NCBI GenBank assembly: GCA_014529385.2
Contig: CM043944.1
Span: 46,014,268-46,078,267 of the forward strand
DNA: 64,000 nt
Origin: Adiantum capillus-veneris
Taxonomy: Eukaryota > Streptophyta > Polypodiopsida > Polypodiales > Pteridaceae
Direction of reading: 5' to 3'
Position numbers and translations under genes: made by a program. Shown piece after piece: positions 43,456-54,779 of the stretch (position 1 is the stretch's first letter; each line of letters opens with the position of its first letter). Under the pieces are notes generated by a model. That model saw only the letters and a program-made list of their open reading frames with translations. It had not been told where the DNA came from and did no database searches.

Positions 43456-44959
43456 AGCAGAGGAAGTTTCAGATTTTGCGACACAGTTTGCGGGATTTGG
43501 ATCGACTCTAGAAGATGATGCAGCTACTTGGTTCGACTCGATGGAAAAATGGGATTTTGAGACCCTAGATGAGCTGTTTGAGGAGTTTATTGAAGAATTC
43601 TTGCCAAAAGGCATTGCTCACAACACGGTCTCGCAAATCCATAGATTCAAATAGAAAGAGGATGAGTCAGTACGCAAAGCATCATTACGGCTCAAGAGAT
43701 ATGTTAAGCTCTGTCCGAGAGCGGAATTACCTACGCAAGCACGACTGATGCTGATCTTTATCCATGGAATGAGAGATGAGGGCCTTCAGAAGGATCTGCA
43801 TATGATAAGGAGGATGACGTTAAACGAGTTGATCAAAGAAGCTCTTTATCTAGTAGATAACTGTGAGGCATACACAGAAAAGGACTTAAAGAGTCAAGGA
43901 GATGACACATTCTCTCAGCACAGTGTTTCACAAATAAGTGAGTCCATTGCCAAGCCAACGGCACCTATTGATCAAGAAAAGATTATCGATGACTTGGTCA
44001 AGAGGTTGATTCCTCTTGTAAGGTCTGATTCGGGAGAGCCGAAATGGTGTGAAATTGAGAGAAAATGGACGAACCATACGGGGGAAGAGTGCTATTATAG
44101 CATGGAAAATGCTAGGGAGAGGTATGTACAACCTGTTCCAAAAGCACCTACTCCACCTAGATACATTACGGGGAATGCGCCAGGACCAGTAGGAGTTTTA
44201 AGGCCACAGCTTGTCTTAGGACAACAACCTCCGTTGCCAGGTGCTAGAATGCAGGTAGACATGAGATACATGCCAATAATGGAAGCATCAAATAAACCAA
44301 CGCCAGTGCCAGCTACAATGTGGTATAGCAACCAAAGTGAGTACTACCCTTCGAAGCAACAAAATGTGAGAGAAACACATGGAGTGGTGAGGCCGGTACA
44401 ACCTCCACCTCCTGGGTTTCAGTCGAAAGAAAGAAGGTATGAAATGGACGAAAGGACATTGCGATTCATTGCAAATAGCGGCTTATCTAGGTCAAAGCTT
44501 GCTTATAGCCAAGAGGAAATGCTAAAAGAATCTCCTCAACCAGAGACAGATTGTCACAAAAGTCGTGACAACCACTTGGTCAAACAATGTCCTCATACGG
44601 AGATCACTGAAGTAAATGCCTATTGTCTTGAGTGTGGCATCACTCACTTGATCCCCGATTGCCCGAAAAAACCAAACCAAATCAGGAAAATCACGACAAA
44701 TGTATTAGGGATTGTTCAGCTACCTAGTAGCTCAGAAAATGAAAATGTTGTACCAGTTCAAGTGGTTACGAGAGCACAAGCCCAAAAGAAAGCTGATGAG
44801 AATCCAGAGACAAAGAACACGGAAAGTGACATGAGTCCAAAGACAGATGATGGACCAAAGACAGACGCACCAAGTCAGAAAACCAAGAGCATACAAAATA
44901 GTTGGAAAGCTAGAAAGACTAGGATGAAAGCACGCAGGGAACGAGACAAAAATCCCTAG
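43433..44959 (+). pseudogene. gag: Gypsy Gag core and nucleocapsid (one internal stop)
   Basis: Begins in the +1 frame relative to the first ORF. The retrotransposon gag domain is clear: LEDDAATWFDSMEKWDFETL, then DELFEEFIEEFLPKG, then, after a TAG near 43652, ESVRKASLRLKRYVKLCP and ARLMLIFIHGMRDEGLQKDL. The 403-codon ORF from 43748 continues through a proline-rich linker to two Cys/His clusters at about 44550-44670 (CHKSRDNHLVKQC and CLECGITHLIPDC). These are imperfect zinc knuckles. The Lys-rich end stops at 44957-44959, and related sequence continues in another frame (44956-45180, coiled-coil-like AEKLTEAEEKIKQHEEKE). Damage is light compared with neighbours. Confidence 0.75.
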
Positions 44960-45180
44960 CTGAGAAGCTTACCGAAGCTGAGGAGAAGATAAAACAACAT
45001 GAGGAAAAGGAGGCACCTTCTCTTACACAGATGGTTAAACCTCTAGAAGAACCATCCACATATGAGAAACCGAGAAGTGCTAGTTCAGGAGGATCTGTGT
45101 TGGCAGAGAAGGTTAATGAGATATTAGATACCCTCTTAAAAGCCTATAATGTGAGGCTCAAAAACAACCAAACCCAGTAA

Positions 45181-45488
45181 CACAGGTGGATGACATATCC
45201 CTATGCGGAACTAGAAAAGCAAAGGTTTGAAATGTGCAAGAAAATGATTCAAATAGCCCAAGCTTTACTAGAACCACCAGTTGCGAGGATGTGATCCGTG
45301 TCATGCCTACACAAGTAATCCCACCAAACCAGGAACTAAAAGAGCCAGATTCTAGTCATGAGCACAGAGCAAACCTCAAAGACCCAGCATTATAACCAAG
45401 GATAGTACTGAATACCACGGATAACTCTTCCGAGGGATTTCACCAAGCTAAACCTGAGGATTGTAAAGAGATAGATGGTCTTGACGAA
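45181..45488 (+). other. Decayed gag-protease joint
   Basis: No single frame is open, but short coding-like pieces remain (YPYAELEKQRFEMCKKMIQI near 45200). It probably linked Gag to the protease ORF and contains a few indels. Confidence 0.45.
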
Positions 45489-47042
45489 TTGTGGAAACAA
45501 GTCAGAGAGGCCAATGAAGCCGATGACCTAAGAAGACGAGTAGACAAGACTGGTGATGAACGAGGAGTGTTTCTACCACCAATAGAGGAATTTGAGACTG
45601 GATCTCAAATGAATCTAGACGTGAAATCGTGTTGGGGCGAGAAAGGATCTGTACAATCTATGGATAGTCAACCCCATTCGCTAAGAACACTACTTTCCTA
45701 CATGGGAGAGTACGAGACCAAGTTAGATGTGGTTGCAGTCCCATCAAAGAGACTGTCTCCCAACAAGGCCATTGATTCAAAGGGACTAGTAGATATTCTA
45801 TCTACCCCAGTCACCTATACAATAATGTTAGCCGAGTTGCTCAGAATAAGACCAAACATGTGGGCTAATGTGGGTAAATGTCTAGAGAAATTTGGTGTAA
45901 AAACCCCCATTACTCAAATCGAGGTAGGCATCAAAGAGCTTGAAATGCCTCAACTAAATACTAGGCCAGTGCCATTAAACAAGGTAGGCGAGTATTACGA
46001 GGGAGAAGATGGAAACACCACCCTTCCTATGGAATTCAATAATGTAAAAACCATGGCAATCCTTGACAGTGGAGCTAGTGTGGCCATTGCAACCAAAGAG
46101 GTTTGGAAAAAATGGGGAAAACCTGCCTTGATATCCACACGAATGACCCTGCAGCTTGCAGACGGACACAAGGAAAAGCCCCTAGGACTGCTAGAAAAAG
46201 TACTTGTTACTTCTTGTGGCATTCAATATGAACACACTTTTGCTGTTGTTGACTTTGGAAAGAAGAACAACTATGAAATCATTCTGGGAAGACCATTCAT
46301 GCGACAATTGAAAATGGTCCAAGATTGGGGTTATGACCATATATACCTGAGACATATGGAAACCATAACAAAGATAAACTTGAGGGACCATAGCTATAGG
46401 GATGTGACGAGAACACCGGTTGAGGAGTTTGATTCCGCCACAGTAACAGGATCAGAACTTCCAGCTTGGTTGGGTAAGCCTAAAGAGCTGTGGATGTGTG
46501 GAGCTTCACAATGTGGTAGCTTGAAACGTGAGGAATGTATCCTAGAGCATGTTATAGAGGATATGGACTATATCCCAGAACCATTTCCTGAAGAAGAGTT
46601 AGAGCCTTTTGGATGGGAACACATCTTGGCTACTCTGGACGTGTGCGTCGTAAAGGATGCTCCCACAACAAAGTTTTGTGATGAAAATGGCTATGATGTC
46701 GTTCCTTATTTTGCAGTGAGTGTAATCCTGGAAAACGAAGAGGTCCAGACATCAACAAGCTCTCGAAATAAGGTACAAACAAAGAAATGTAGAGAATCAA
46801 AAGATGAAGAAGACGACGAGTTCTATGACTCTGTAGAACACTTCGAGCTTCAAGAAGATCAACGACCCGGGAATCAATGTCATCGCTACACAAATAAAGT
46901 GCATCAAAAGTGGATTCCAAAGTCCTCCGTGAGAACACAGCCACCACAGGTATCCTCATACATGGCTCCTAATAAGGATGCAAAGACTCAGCTAGGAGGA
47001 ATACGACCAGAGCAACGAGCTGTAAACCATTTTATACTTTAA
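45489..47042 (+). CDS. Gypsy aspartic protease with long unassigned tail
   Basis: 517 codons, the second longest uninterrupted frame in the window. The protease domain occupies about residues 185-300: MAILDSGASVAIATKEVWKK with the catalytic DSG, then LQLADGHKEKPLGLL, the flap-side FAVVDF, and the closing EIILGRPFMRQLKM. The N-terminal part carries KRLSPNKAIDSKGLVDIL and may be the end of Gag. After the protease come about 215 residues (acidic, EPFPEEELEPFGWEHILATL, then DEEDDEFYDSVEHFELQEDQ) with no RT motif. The frame ends at VNHFIL exactly where minus-strand gypsy sequence begins, so the last few codons are junction sequence. Confidence 0.8.
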   Translation: MWKQVREANEADDLRRRVDKTGDERGVFLPPIEEFETGSQMNLDVKSCWGEKGSVQSMDSQPHSLRTLLSYMGEYETKLDVVAVPSKRLSPNKAIDSKGLVDILSTPVTYTIMLAELLRIRPNMWANVGKCLEKFGVKTPITQIEVGIKELEMPQLNTRPVPLNKVGEYYEGEDGNTTLPMEFNNVKTMAILDSGASVAIATKEVWKKWGKPALISTRMTLQLADGHKEKPLGLLEKVLVTSCGIQYEHTFAVVDFGKKNNYEIILGRPFMRQLKMVQDWGYDHIYLRHMETITKINLRDHSYRDVTRTPVEEFDSATVTGSELPAWLGKPKELWMCGASQCGSLKREECILEHVIEDMDYIPEPFPEEELEPFGWEHILATLDVCVVKDAPTTKFCDENGYDVVPYFAVSVILENEEVQTSTSSRNKVQTKKCRESKDEEDDEFYDSVEHFELQEDQRPGNQCHRYTNKVHQKWIPKSSVRTQPPQVSSYMAPNKDAKTQLGGIRPEQRAVNHFIL

Positions 47043-47640
47043 TAATCAAACACAATTTCAAATTGAGCCCCATACAAATAATGCCATGTTTTCATAGCAG
47101 ACAATATTGCATTATGATCGCGTTCATATGCAGAATAATTTTGCTGGGCAAAATCGAGTTTCTTGCTTTCAAAGGAAATGGGTCTATCTTCCTCGAGAAG
47201 AACTACCCCAATAGCTTGATTATTGGAATTTGTTTCCAAGATGAAAGGTTCATAGAATCAATAATAGCTACAATGGGTGCAATAGCTAGAGTGACCTTAA
47301 GTGCATTGAAACTTTGCCGTTGAGCTTCTCCCCAATGAATTTCTTTGCCCTTGGCTTTCAACTGGTACATCATATGAACAACAATTTGAGCATGGTTTTT
47401 AATGAACCTTTTATAAAAACTGCGAAGCTCATTAAAAAATGGAGCTCGTCTAATTTTTTTGATGAAGGCCAATTTCGGATGGCATCTACTTTAGATTGAT
47501 CCATATGCAATCCAGAAGCAAAGATTACATGCCCCAAATAGTGAATTTCTTATTTCAAAAAATCATGCTTGGTTTCTTTAGCATATGATTTGTTTTGTCG
47601 TAGCGGATCAAATACCTGAGATGCATGCAATTTGTTTTTT
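47043..47640 (-). pseudogene. Gypsy RT-RNase H fragment (minus strand)
   Basis: From the right: a frame-shifted RT tail (HLR..FDPLRQNK, then GHVIFASGLHMDQSKVDAI, 47620-47485), then the RT-RNase H connection (FNELRSFYKRFIKNHAQIVV, then IHWGEAQRQSFNALKVTL), then RNase H (IGVVLLEEDRPISFESKKLD, then YSAYERDHNAILSAMKTWHY). The fragment is opposite in orientation to the gypsy element it truncates. It has several frame breaks and belongs to a different, chromovirus-like family. Confidence 0.8.
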
Positions 47641-48403
<763 letters not shown>

Positions 48404-48487
48404 TGTGGAGCCCGATACTCCACCCAGCCTGCCTACATAATGTTATAAGCAACCCCCATGCCAGTCCACACACCTTGCCCTTGGCCT
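48404..48487 (-). repeat. Gypsy LTR edge (minus strand)
   Basis: The reverse complement begins TGTGAGGCCAAGGGCAAGG and ends GGAGTATCGGGCTCCACACA. It matches the LTR edge at 3465-3552 and so belongs to the same gypsy family. In minus-strand order it follows a gag remnant directly, with pol missing. Confidence 0.65.
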
Positions 48488-48539
48488 CACATAACACCCT
48501 TGTGCTTATCCAATATTTGTACGAAGTGCAGGTCTTAAT

Positions 48540-48990
48540 GGTGGGCATCTAAAAGAAGTTCCACAACTCATATAAAACCTTCTTTTGAAAGTCACCTGGC
48601 GTGAAAGCTTCACAAAACTTTTTCCTTAGTGCCGCCCAATTCACAAAGTGACTCTCACTAGACTGGTTGTATCATTTTTGTACTACGCTATCCAAGGTTG
48701 ATGGAAAGGCATTAGGTAGGCATCTTCTTTATTGAGACCACTATCTCATAGTACATAGAAAGATACAAACTTCATTACATGGTTGTTTGCATCCTTTGTG
48801 GAGAGTCCCTTGAAGGTAGGAAAGTTTTTAATGTTGATCTTGGTCAGAACGTTTGTCAACTCCTCCATTGGGGCCTACTTAGGAATCGGTTGTAACACAC
48901 GTGGGGGAAAGTGTGCCTCAGGAGGTGATGAGTCCTTTGAGGTAGATGCTAGAGAGGGTAGTGGAAGCAAGGGTGGAGGACTTCTACTTG
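48540..48990 (-). pseudogene. Gypsy gag remnant (minus strand)
   Basis: Pieced across frames on the minus strand: NFPTFKGLSTKDANNHVMKF, then SGLNKEDAYL, then a segment like SHFVNWAALRKKFCEAFTPG and DFQKKVLYEL. This is the retrotransposon gag pattern of plant gypsy elements. Multiple shifts and stops make it non-functional. Together with the LTR edge (48404-48487) and the primer-site-like sequence (49341-49365) it forms a pol-less gypsy relic. Confidence 0.65.
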
Positions 48991-49484
48991 ATAAGAAGGG
49001 CTAATGCTTTTTGTGGTAGTTCTGCAGAGGACTCCTTAAGGGACTTGGCTGGTCTTTGAGCTGCCTTATATGTGTCATTCAATAGCATCCAACCTATTGG
49101 CAAGAAGGCCCTTGAACCTGCTAGAACATACTCCCCTAGACCATGCTAGACTAAACTGGACCAAAAGAGATCAAACCAAACTAGGCCAAGGCTAGACTAG
49201 GGCAAACTATACCAAGTTGGATATAGGCGAGGGTGGACTAGACCAATCTAAACTAGCAAACTAGACCAAGGCAAGAGACTAGACCCCAACTAACTCCTTG
49301 ACCATGTACACTTAGCAGTGAAGTGAGACTTCAATTGAACTCCCACCAGGTGTGCCAAAAATGAGAGGACATGTAGCAAGAAATATATGTCATGCTCTCT
49401 ACTATCTGTGCTCCTCAGTGCAATAATCAAGAAATCTCACTCCAAAACATAGAAACAAACACTATAGAGCAATATGGAATAGAG
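48991..49484 (-). other. Gypsy leader relic with primer-site-like sequence
   Basis: On the minus strand, TTTTTGGCACACCTGGTGGG (about 49341-49360) resembles the LTR/PBS junction of plant gypsy elements. Between it and gag, 49130-49290 is a low-complexity stretch built from ctagacca / gactag words. No LTR is recognisable upstream before the copia relic starts. Confidence 0.45.
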
Positions 49485-49696
49485 TGAAGGGCGTGAAAAG
49501 CCTCGTGCACATGCATGTAAGGAAGGGGGAAGGAGAAGAGGAGAGAAACAGAGGTTTGGGGGAAACACACATTTATGTAATGCAACTTGTGTCTCTTTAT
49601 TATTTTGTATATATATGAACAATGAAGGGTTAGTGTATACAAAGGTTAATGAGTTAGGTTCACATGGGTGCCCAGCCGCATGGCCTTTACCCAACA
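49485..49696 (-). repeat. Copia 3' LTR (minus strand), second copy
   Basis: Same family as 10318-10519: purine tract aagtgggaga then TGTTGGGTAAAGGCC on the minus strand, and shared ggaagggggaaggagaagag near the far end. About 212 bp, left edge inferred from loss of similarity. Confidence 0.65.
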
Positions 49697-50642
49697 ATCT
49701 CCCACTTAAAGTTCAATGTGGTCGTAAGTGGCGACTAAAGCTAGTATGTACAACCATGAAGCACGACAGCTTCACCCCTATACAAAAATTCTCAACCTAC
49801 CCCCATTATCCCAATGCAATGTGCAAACGATATGTAGCTAGGCTCTTTGTAAAAGCATCTATTGGGTTGTCATCAATGTGGACCTTGACAAGCTCCAAGC
49901 ACTTATCTGTCAATGCATCCCGAATAAGATGATACCTCACCTCAATGTGTTTTGACTTGGAATGAAACACGAGATTCCTTGCCAAAGCAATGGCACTCTA
50001 ACTATCACAATGGAAAACTGGAACCTGCTGAATGTCCATGTCTCTCACTAAATGTGCCAACCATAAAGCTTCTTTGTTGGCATCTGATGTTGCAACATAC
50101 TCAGCCTCTGTAGTGTTGGAAGACGTCAATCTTGGAGAGACGATCTCCGAGAAATGGCTCGTCCTGCAAATATGAAAATGTAGGTAGACATATATCTCCT
50201 ACTATCTCTACAACCCACATAATCTGCATTCGTGTAACCAACAATAGATGCATCACTACTGCCGAAGCATAATTAGCTGCTTTGTTGTACACTTTAAGTA
50301 TCTGAGGATATGTTTCACCGCTATCCAATGCTCCTTGCCAAGATTAGCCATATATACACTCCCACTGCAGATGCAATGTCTGGCCTTGTAGCTACCATAG
50401 CATACATAAGATTGCCTACGGCCGAAGAGTATGGCACATTTGCCATTTTTTCTCTCTCAGCATCTGACTTGGGGGAATCTTCCTTGCTAAGTTTTAAATA
50501 TGACGATAGTGGACTACTCACTACCTTCCCCCTTGCATACTGAAACGCAACAAGACTTTGTACATATAGGATTCCCGGGATAACTCAAGAATGCCTCTTT
50601 TCATGTCTCTCTTGATACGTATACCAAGAAAACGATTTGCTT
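49697..50642 (-). pseudogene. Copia RT-RNase H remnant (minus strand)
   Basis: From the right on the minus strand: RT tail (about 50640-50560, matching NHFLGMHIKRDKK-type sequence), SSYLKLSKEDSPKSDAEREK, VPYSSAVGNLMYAMVATRPD (50521-50321), then a frame-shifted RNase H running to about 49790. It parallels the 10.5-12.6 kb relic and belongs to the same family. It is cut abruptly at 50642, where the plus-strand copia derivative begins. Confidence 0.8.
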
Positions 50643-50826
50643 TGTGTTGAGCGGTTATGCTCTTATGGACAATGCATTTACACTTTGTGTGGGCTGATCT
50701 ATAGACTCATTTTGTGCTCATTTATGGCATCTTGAAGTGACAGTTCGTCATTGGATACACAAATTGGTGTATCACAAAGATCTTAGAGGCGCAGACATGC
50801 GGTTTTTTGGCATTGTGGTAGACTAG

Positions 50827-52147
50827 CACTAGGTTGGTAATGGGACACTTTTATGTCCTGTTAAGTGACCATTTTCCTTGAATTATGTCAAGAGTTTCAA
50901 AATGGATTTTGAGGTGCTATCTGTCTAGAAATTTGTCTCATGAGCTGAAAAAAACTTGACATTTTTTTGGAATATCAATTCCATCTTTAACCTTGTCCTT
51001 GCACAACATTTCACAACCTAAACTGTGTGAAAAAACGGGTCCTGTTTTTGGCTTTTTTCAACTTTTTGCAACTATACCACTCTAGAATTCATGTTTGTGA
51101 AGTCTATAATGTTAGAGAACTATCTTTAGTAGTCCTCAACATGTCTTGATGCTTCTAGGGAGAAATAAATGTTAAAGTTGTAAGTTATGACCAAATTACA
51201 AAAATTGTCAAATTCTGTTTTTTAGCCAATTTTAGCTCTTCTATGATTTTTTTGGTTGCTTTCATGATATCCAAATGGAGTTTTGATTTTCTATGTCGCA
51301 TATTGTAACATAAAGCTAATATTCCTTGAGTTTTGGGACACCTAATACCCTATTTTGCATAGTAGACAACGATGGTTGATTTTTTCAATTATAGAAGAAA
51401 ACGAAACATTCTAGTATATCAAGTATAGCTTTTTCAATATTGTTAGTTTCTTGTGACAACTACATGCATTTTGTAGGTAGTAACCATATCTAGTCATAAG
51501 GATCAAATTTGGCTAGATATTGAATAGTTTCTATGGGATTCTACAACTCATAATGTTGAGCCCAATTTTTTCATGTTTGTTGTATTTAGTACTTCATCTT
51601 TGTCCCCAAGATTCCCCTTGGTAAGAGATGTATTATTCTTTTGACATGCTCCATGGCTCCTTATGAACCTAAAGGACAATAGGGAACTAAGAAAACATGC
51701 ATATATTATTTGTATTGAGCGTGGCTATAGAAACTTTGATAATAGGTTTGTAGAATGGTAAAAATTCAACTTTTTTGTACCGATTTCTTTTGGAAAAACA
51801 AAAAATAGTGAGTGAGAAGCAATCATATGTTCTTATCACCAATCCATTAAAGTTAACTAGGGAATTTATCTCAAGTCCTACAAAAACCCCTAATCTTATT
51901 TTTATGCAACAAAACATAAGAAATGACTGTTTTGATGAAAATGTAATGGTCCATCAACTTTGGAGGCTTGGTGTGACCAAAAGATGAGAAATTTTACAAG
52001 TTTCTTATTTTTTCCATGTGTAGTAGGCCTTGAACTATAACCTCATGAAAGGATTTTACAAAATGAGTGGATCTACTATGGTTTTGGAGGTTTTTTCCAA
52101 ACCCCTGAAAGGACACTTTTATGTCATGTTAGGTTACCAACCTAGTG
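50827..52147. mobile_element. Non-autonomous TIR DNA element (about 1.32 kb)
   Basis: Ends in perfect 14-bp inverted repeats CACTAGGTTGGTAA (50827-50840) and TTACCAACCTAGTG (52134-52147), with CTAG on both sides (50823-50826 and 52148-52151). Inside the ends, gacacttttatgtc occurs near both termini (about 50843 and 52112). The interior is about two-thirds A+T with no transposase. Removing 50827-52147 plus one CTAG rejoins a copia knuckle in frame, which independently supports the boundaries. Because CTAG is a palindrome, a 4-bp CTAG duplication and a 2-bp TA duplication (with a 15-bp TIR) cannot be told apart. Confidence 0.75.
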
Positions 52148-52777
52148 CTAGAGCACATAAGGAGATTATGTTTTAGGCGTTTAAGACAACGGAGGTTTCC
52201 ATTGGTTGTTGGTGAGAGTACGAGTGTGGTAGACACTCCTACTTCCGCAGGTTCAGCTAGACATGCATGGACTTTGTCTCATGATTGACAACAGTTGGAC
52301 AGTAGTGCTTTACGCCATGTTACTCCTTGCAGGGAGTGGTTTAGCACGTGTTCTGCTCTAAGATAGGATGGTGTTCATGGTGTGGGTGACATTCATTTTC
52401 ACTTTGCTAGTGGGAGTATGCTTGTGGTCCATGATGTTCAGTATGTGCCTGATGCTTGTAGGAGTTTGATCTCCATCTTGTAGCTTAGAGATCATGAGTG
52501 TCATGTTCAATTGACTGATGAGACTTACTTGATGAAAAAAGGTTAACTTGTGATAGTGTGAGGCCATCGTGGTGCTCATTCAACCCTTCTCTATGTTCTT
52601 GGTGTCAAGGAGGCCATAGTCTTTGTGAGTCCGTTGCCATGTAGACATTTGCAGTCTAGGCGAGTACACTTTACTGATGAGCAACGTGACACTTTTCTCG
52701 TTGTGCATACAGGTTTTGAGGACATGCACGTAGAGCAGGAGAGCTCTTTGAGTGCATGACTAGAGCAGTCACCGATA

Positions 52778-53410
52778 GTGGTGACAGATTTTGAGGCTTT
52801 GCCAATCAAGGAGCAAAATAGTGAGTCATATGTACGAGACGGTGCTGTCTCAGTGACTTTGCAGACATGTAATTTTGCAGATGAACTCCAAAAAGTTGTG
52901 CATAACATGTATGTTGATGTAGAGTTAGAGCGGCCATGCTCTAGTGAGACAAAACTGATTGATCCTCTTAGGACAGAGATGTCTCCCACCATGGAGATGA
53001 GCGATATGGAGTTCTTTGATATGCTCATGCTAGAGGCTAATATGGTGATGCTAGGACATGTGGATATAGTCCCTATGGACAATGAGGGAATGATGACCAT
53101 CCTGGAGTTAGGTTTGACATGTCCATATGCAACTCGTTCTGGTGGTGCTGCAATGAGAGTTGAGATACCTACTGTGGATAGATTGGCAGAGGTCACTGCA
53201 CATGGCATTGATGCAATTGGCATGGATACGCTGGCAGAGATTACGCGTTTGTCATCAGCCTTTGGGACTCTCATGTATGACCTAATAGTGTCAATGCCCG
53301 ACATAACAACTGCAGTGGTAGCGTTTGCAATTGGGGTTGTCAATCATGCGATGATTGACACTAGCATGATGCATCACGGATCGATGCAGGTCATTACAGG
53401 ATACCTGTAG
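52778..53410 (+). CDS. 210-codon ORF of the shrunken copia
   Basis: Open from about 52760. The start is uncertain (GTG at 52778; ATG codons come later). It is acidic, Met- and Asp/Glu-rich (MEMSDMEFFDMLMLEANMVM), followed by a short linker-like part (LSSAFGTLMYDLIVSMPDIT) that aligns with the region between RT and RNase H of the intact copia (SSAIGSLMYAMVATRPDIAH). The central 130 or so residues are unassigned. Its length without stops in an otherwise decayed element is notable. Confidence 0.45.
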   Translation: MVTDFEALPIKEQNSESYVRDGAVSVTLQTCNFADELQKVVHNMYVDVELERPCSSETKLIDPLRTEMSPTMEMSDMEFFDMLMLEANMVMLGHVDIVPMDNEGMMTILELGLTCPYATRSGGAAMRVEIPTVDRLAEVTAHGIDAIGMDTLAEITRLSSAFGTLMYDLIVSMPDITTAVVAFAIGVVNHAMIDTSMMHHGSMQVITGYL

Positions 53411-53560
53411 GGTATGCATGCTGATTCCAGCAGGGATATATGCTTTCGCACACTGCTAGAGCCTACATGGCGGCATGCATTGGCTTCAAGAGAGCCATTA
53501 GACATAGGTTGAAATGAGTTTTCTCCATTACCTACTGCACATACTACTAGGTCCTATGGT

Positions 53561-54129
53561 AGTCCCACTTATTGACACGTTCGCCTTTAAGAGCAATATT
53601 TTTGGGGTAAAGGTGGTGTGCCTCTTACCCCGATAAGACACATGAGAGACGGCCGACCACCCATTACTTGTACACACCTTATTCTGTACCAGTTAGAAGA
53701 ATAAGGGGCTCTCTTACACACATTGTGTTCAATACACTTAGCTCCAATTCCATGACTCATGGGTACAATGGGGGTGTCAAGGCTCCATCTATACAAGCAG
53801 AGTGCAGGTGTGCAAGTGCTAGACTAAAAAACGAGCCTATAGACTCAATGACTCATACAACGCTTCCATATCCCAAAACCAACTAAGCATATATACAACA
53901 TAAAGGGTAGCCAATGACTAACACAAATATCTTTGAAAATCCAGCTACGCCTATCTTCGAAATGTGGTCGCAATGAACTGGCCATGGTGTCTTGTAGACC
54001 ACCACTCAATGTGTTTGCTGCCATGTGTCACTACCCAGGCTAGAGTTACCTAGTGTGAGACCAAGGCTAACTGTAACCACTGTCCAAAACCAATTGGAAC
54101 TGCTGTCCAAGTCCTATGGCATTGTAGCC

Positions 54130-54185
<56 letters not shown>

Positions 54186-54779
54186 CTTTTATTGGAAAAA
54201 ACAAGGCAAAGGGCTACATACGATGATGAAAAAAGTGTGTGTACAATGTGATATCCAAAGTTAATGATTGAGTGTGTGTGACACCTTAGCTAATGCATCT
54301 CTTAAGCATTCCATCAAAAGGAGGAAGCAAGTGCCAAGTATCTGTCACATTGCCTACATAAGAAAATGCCTAGTTAATGCTTCTCTTGCAACAAATAGTA
54401 AGAAAGAAATTTCCATTAGTAACTTGCCACAAGCTTTATCCAACGATCCACAAATGCAACAGACGACCCTTGCTGGAAAGCCATTTGCGATTGTACATGC
54501 AAGAAGCTCTCTCCCTGAAGTCACTGCTCACCTCCCAGCACTTCAGAAATGTCGACGTCAGCTTGCTTTTGTAGGAGGTTCGTTGCTCGACCGTAGCCAG
54601 TGAGCCTATTGAAATTCGGGCGTGTGAAACTTTGGGGAATAACCTTGTAGGGACAATTTAAGTTAAAAATTTCGTAGCTATGACTAGAGTTCTCTCCCTT
54701 GTGAGTGCAATGTAGGGCATATCTTGCAACCAATGCGCTCCAAGAGACTGCATTTTGCTTTCATAAGGGCACATACTTA
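53561..54779. other. Non-coding stretch with (CA)n microsatellite
   Basis: No gene recognised. A CA run of about 50 bp lies at 54134-54184. ORFs in this interval (up to 111 codons) show no recognisable motif. Confidence 0.5.

Larger units (their letters stand above)
50643..53560 (+). mobile_element. Shrunken copia derivative split by a TIR element
   Basis: Plus-strand order: a decayed gag end and CCHC knuckle (50643-50826), the inserted TIR element (50827-52147), the rest of the knuckle (52148-52185), a protease-region fragment (HVTPCREWF near 52315; then VVHDVQYVPDACRSLISIL near 52435-52490), and a 210-codon ORF. That ORF skips integrase and RT catalytic parts and ends in a sequence like the RT-RNase H linker (SSAFGTLMYDLIVSMPDITT). 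Knuckle tails of this and the 36.5-38.3 kb element correspond (HIRRLCFRRLRQRR versus HVRRCCFWRMRQHRR), so the two belong to one family. Confidence 0.65.

Noticed and set aside
50827-50840. Assigning the TIR element to the CACTA superfamily from its CACTA start
   Set aside because: The expected 3-bp duplication is not seen and no transposase is present; the start could be coincidence.
52591-53343. 250-codon Ser/Thr-rich minus-strand ORF
   Set aside because: It is antisense to the plus-strand copia-derived ORF, which has identifiable homology. The antisense frame shows only biased composition.
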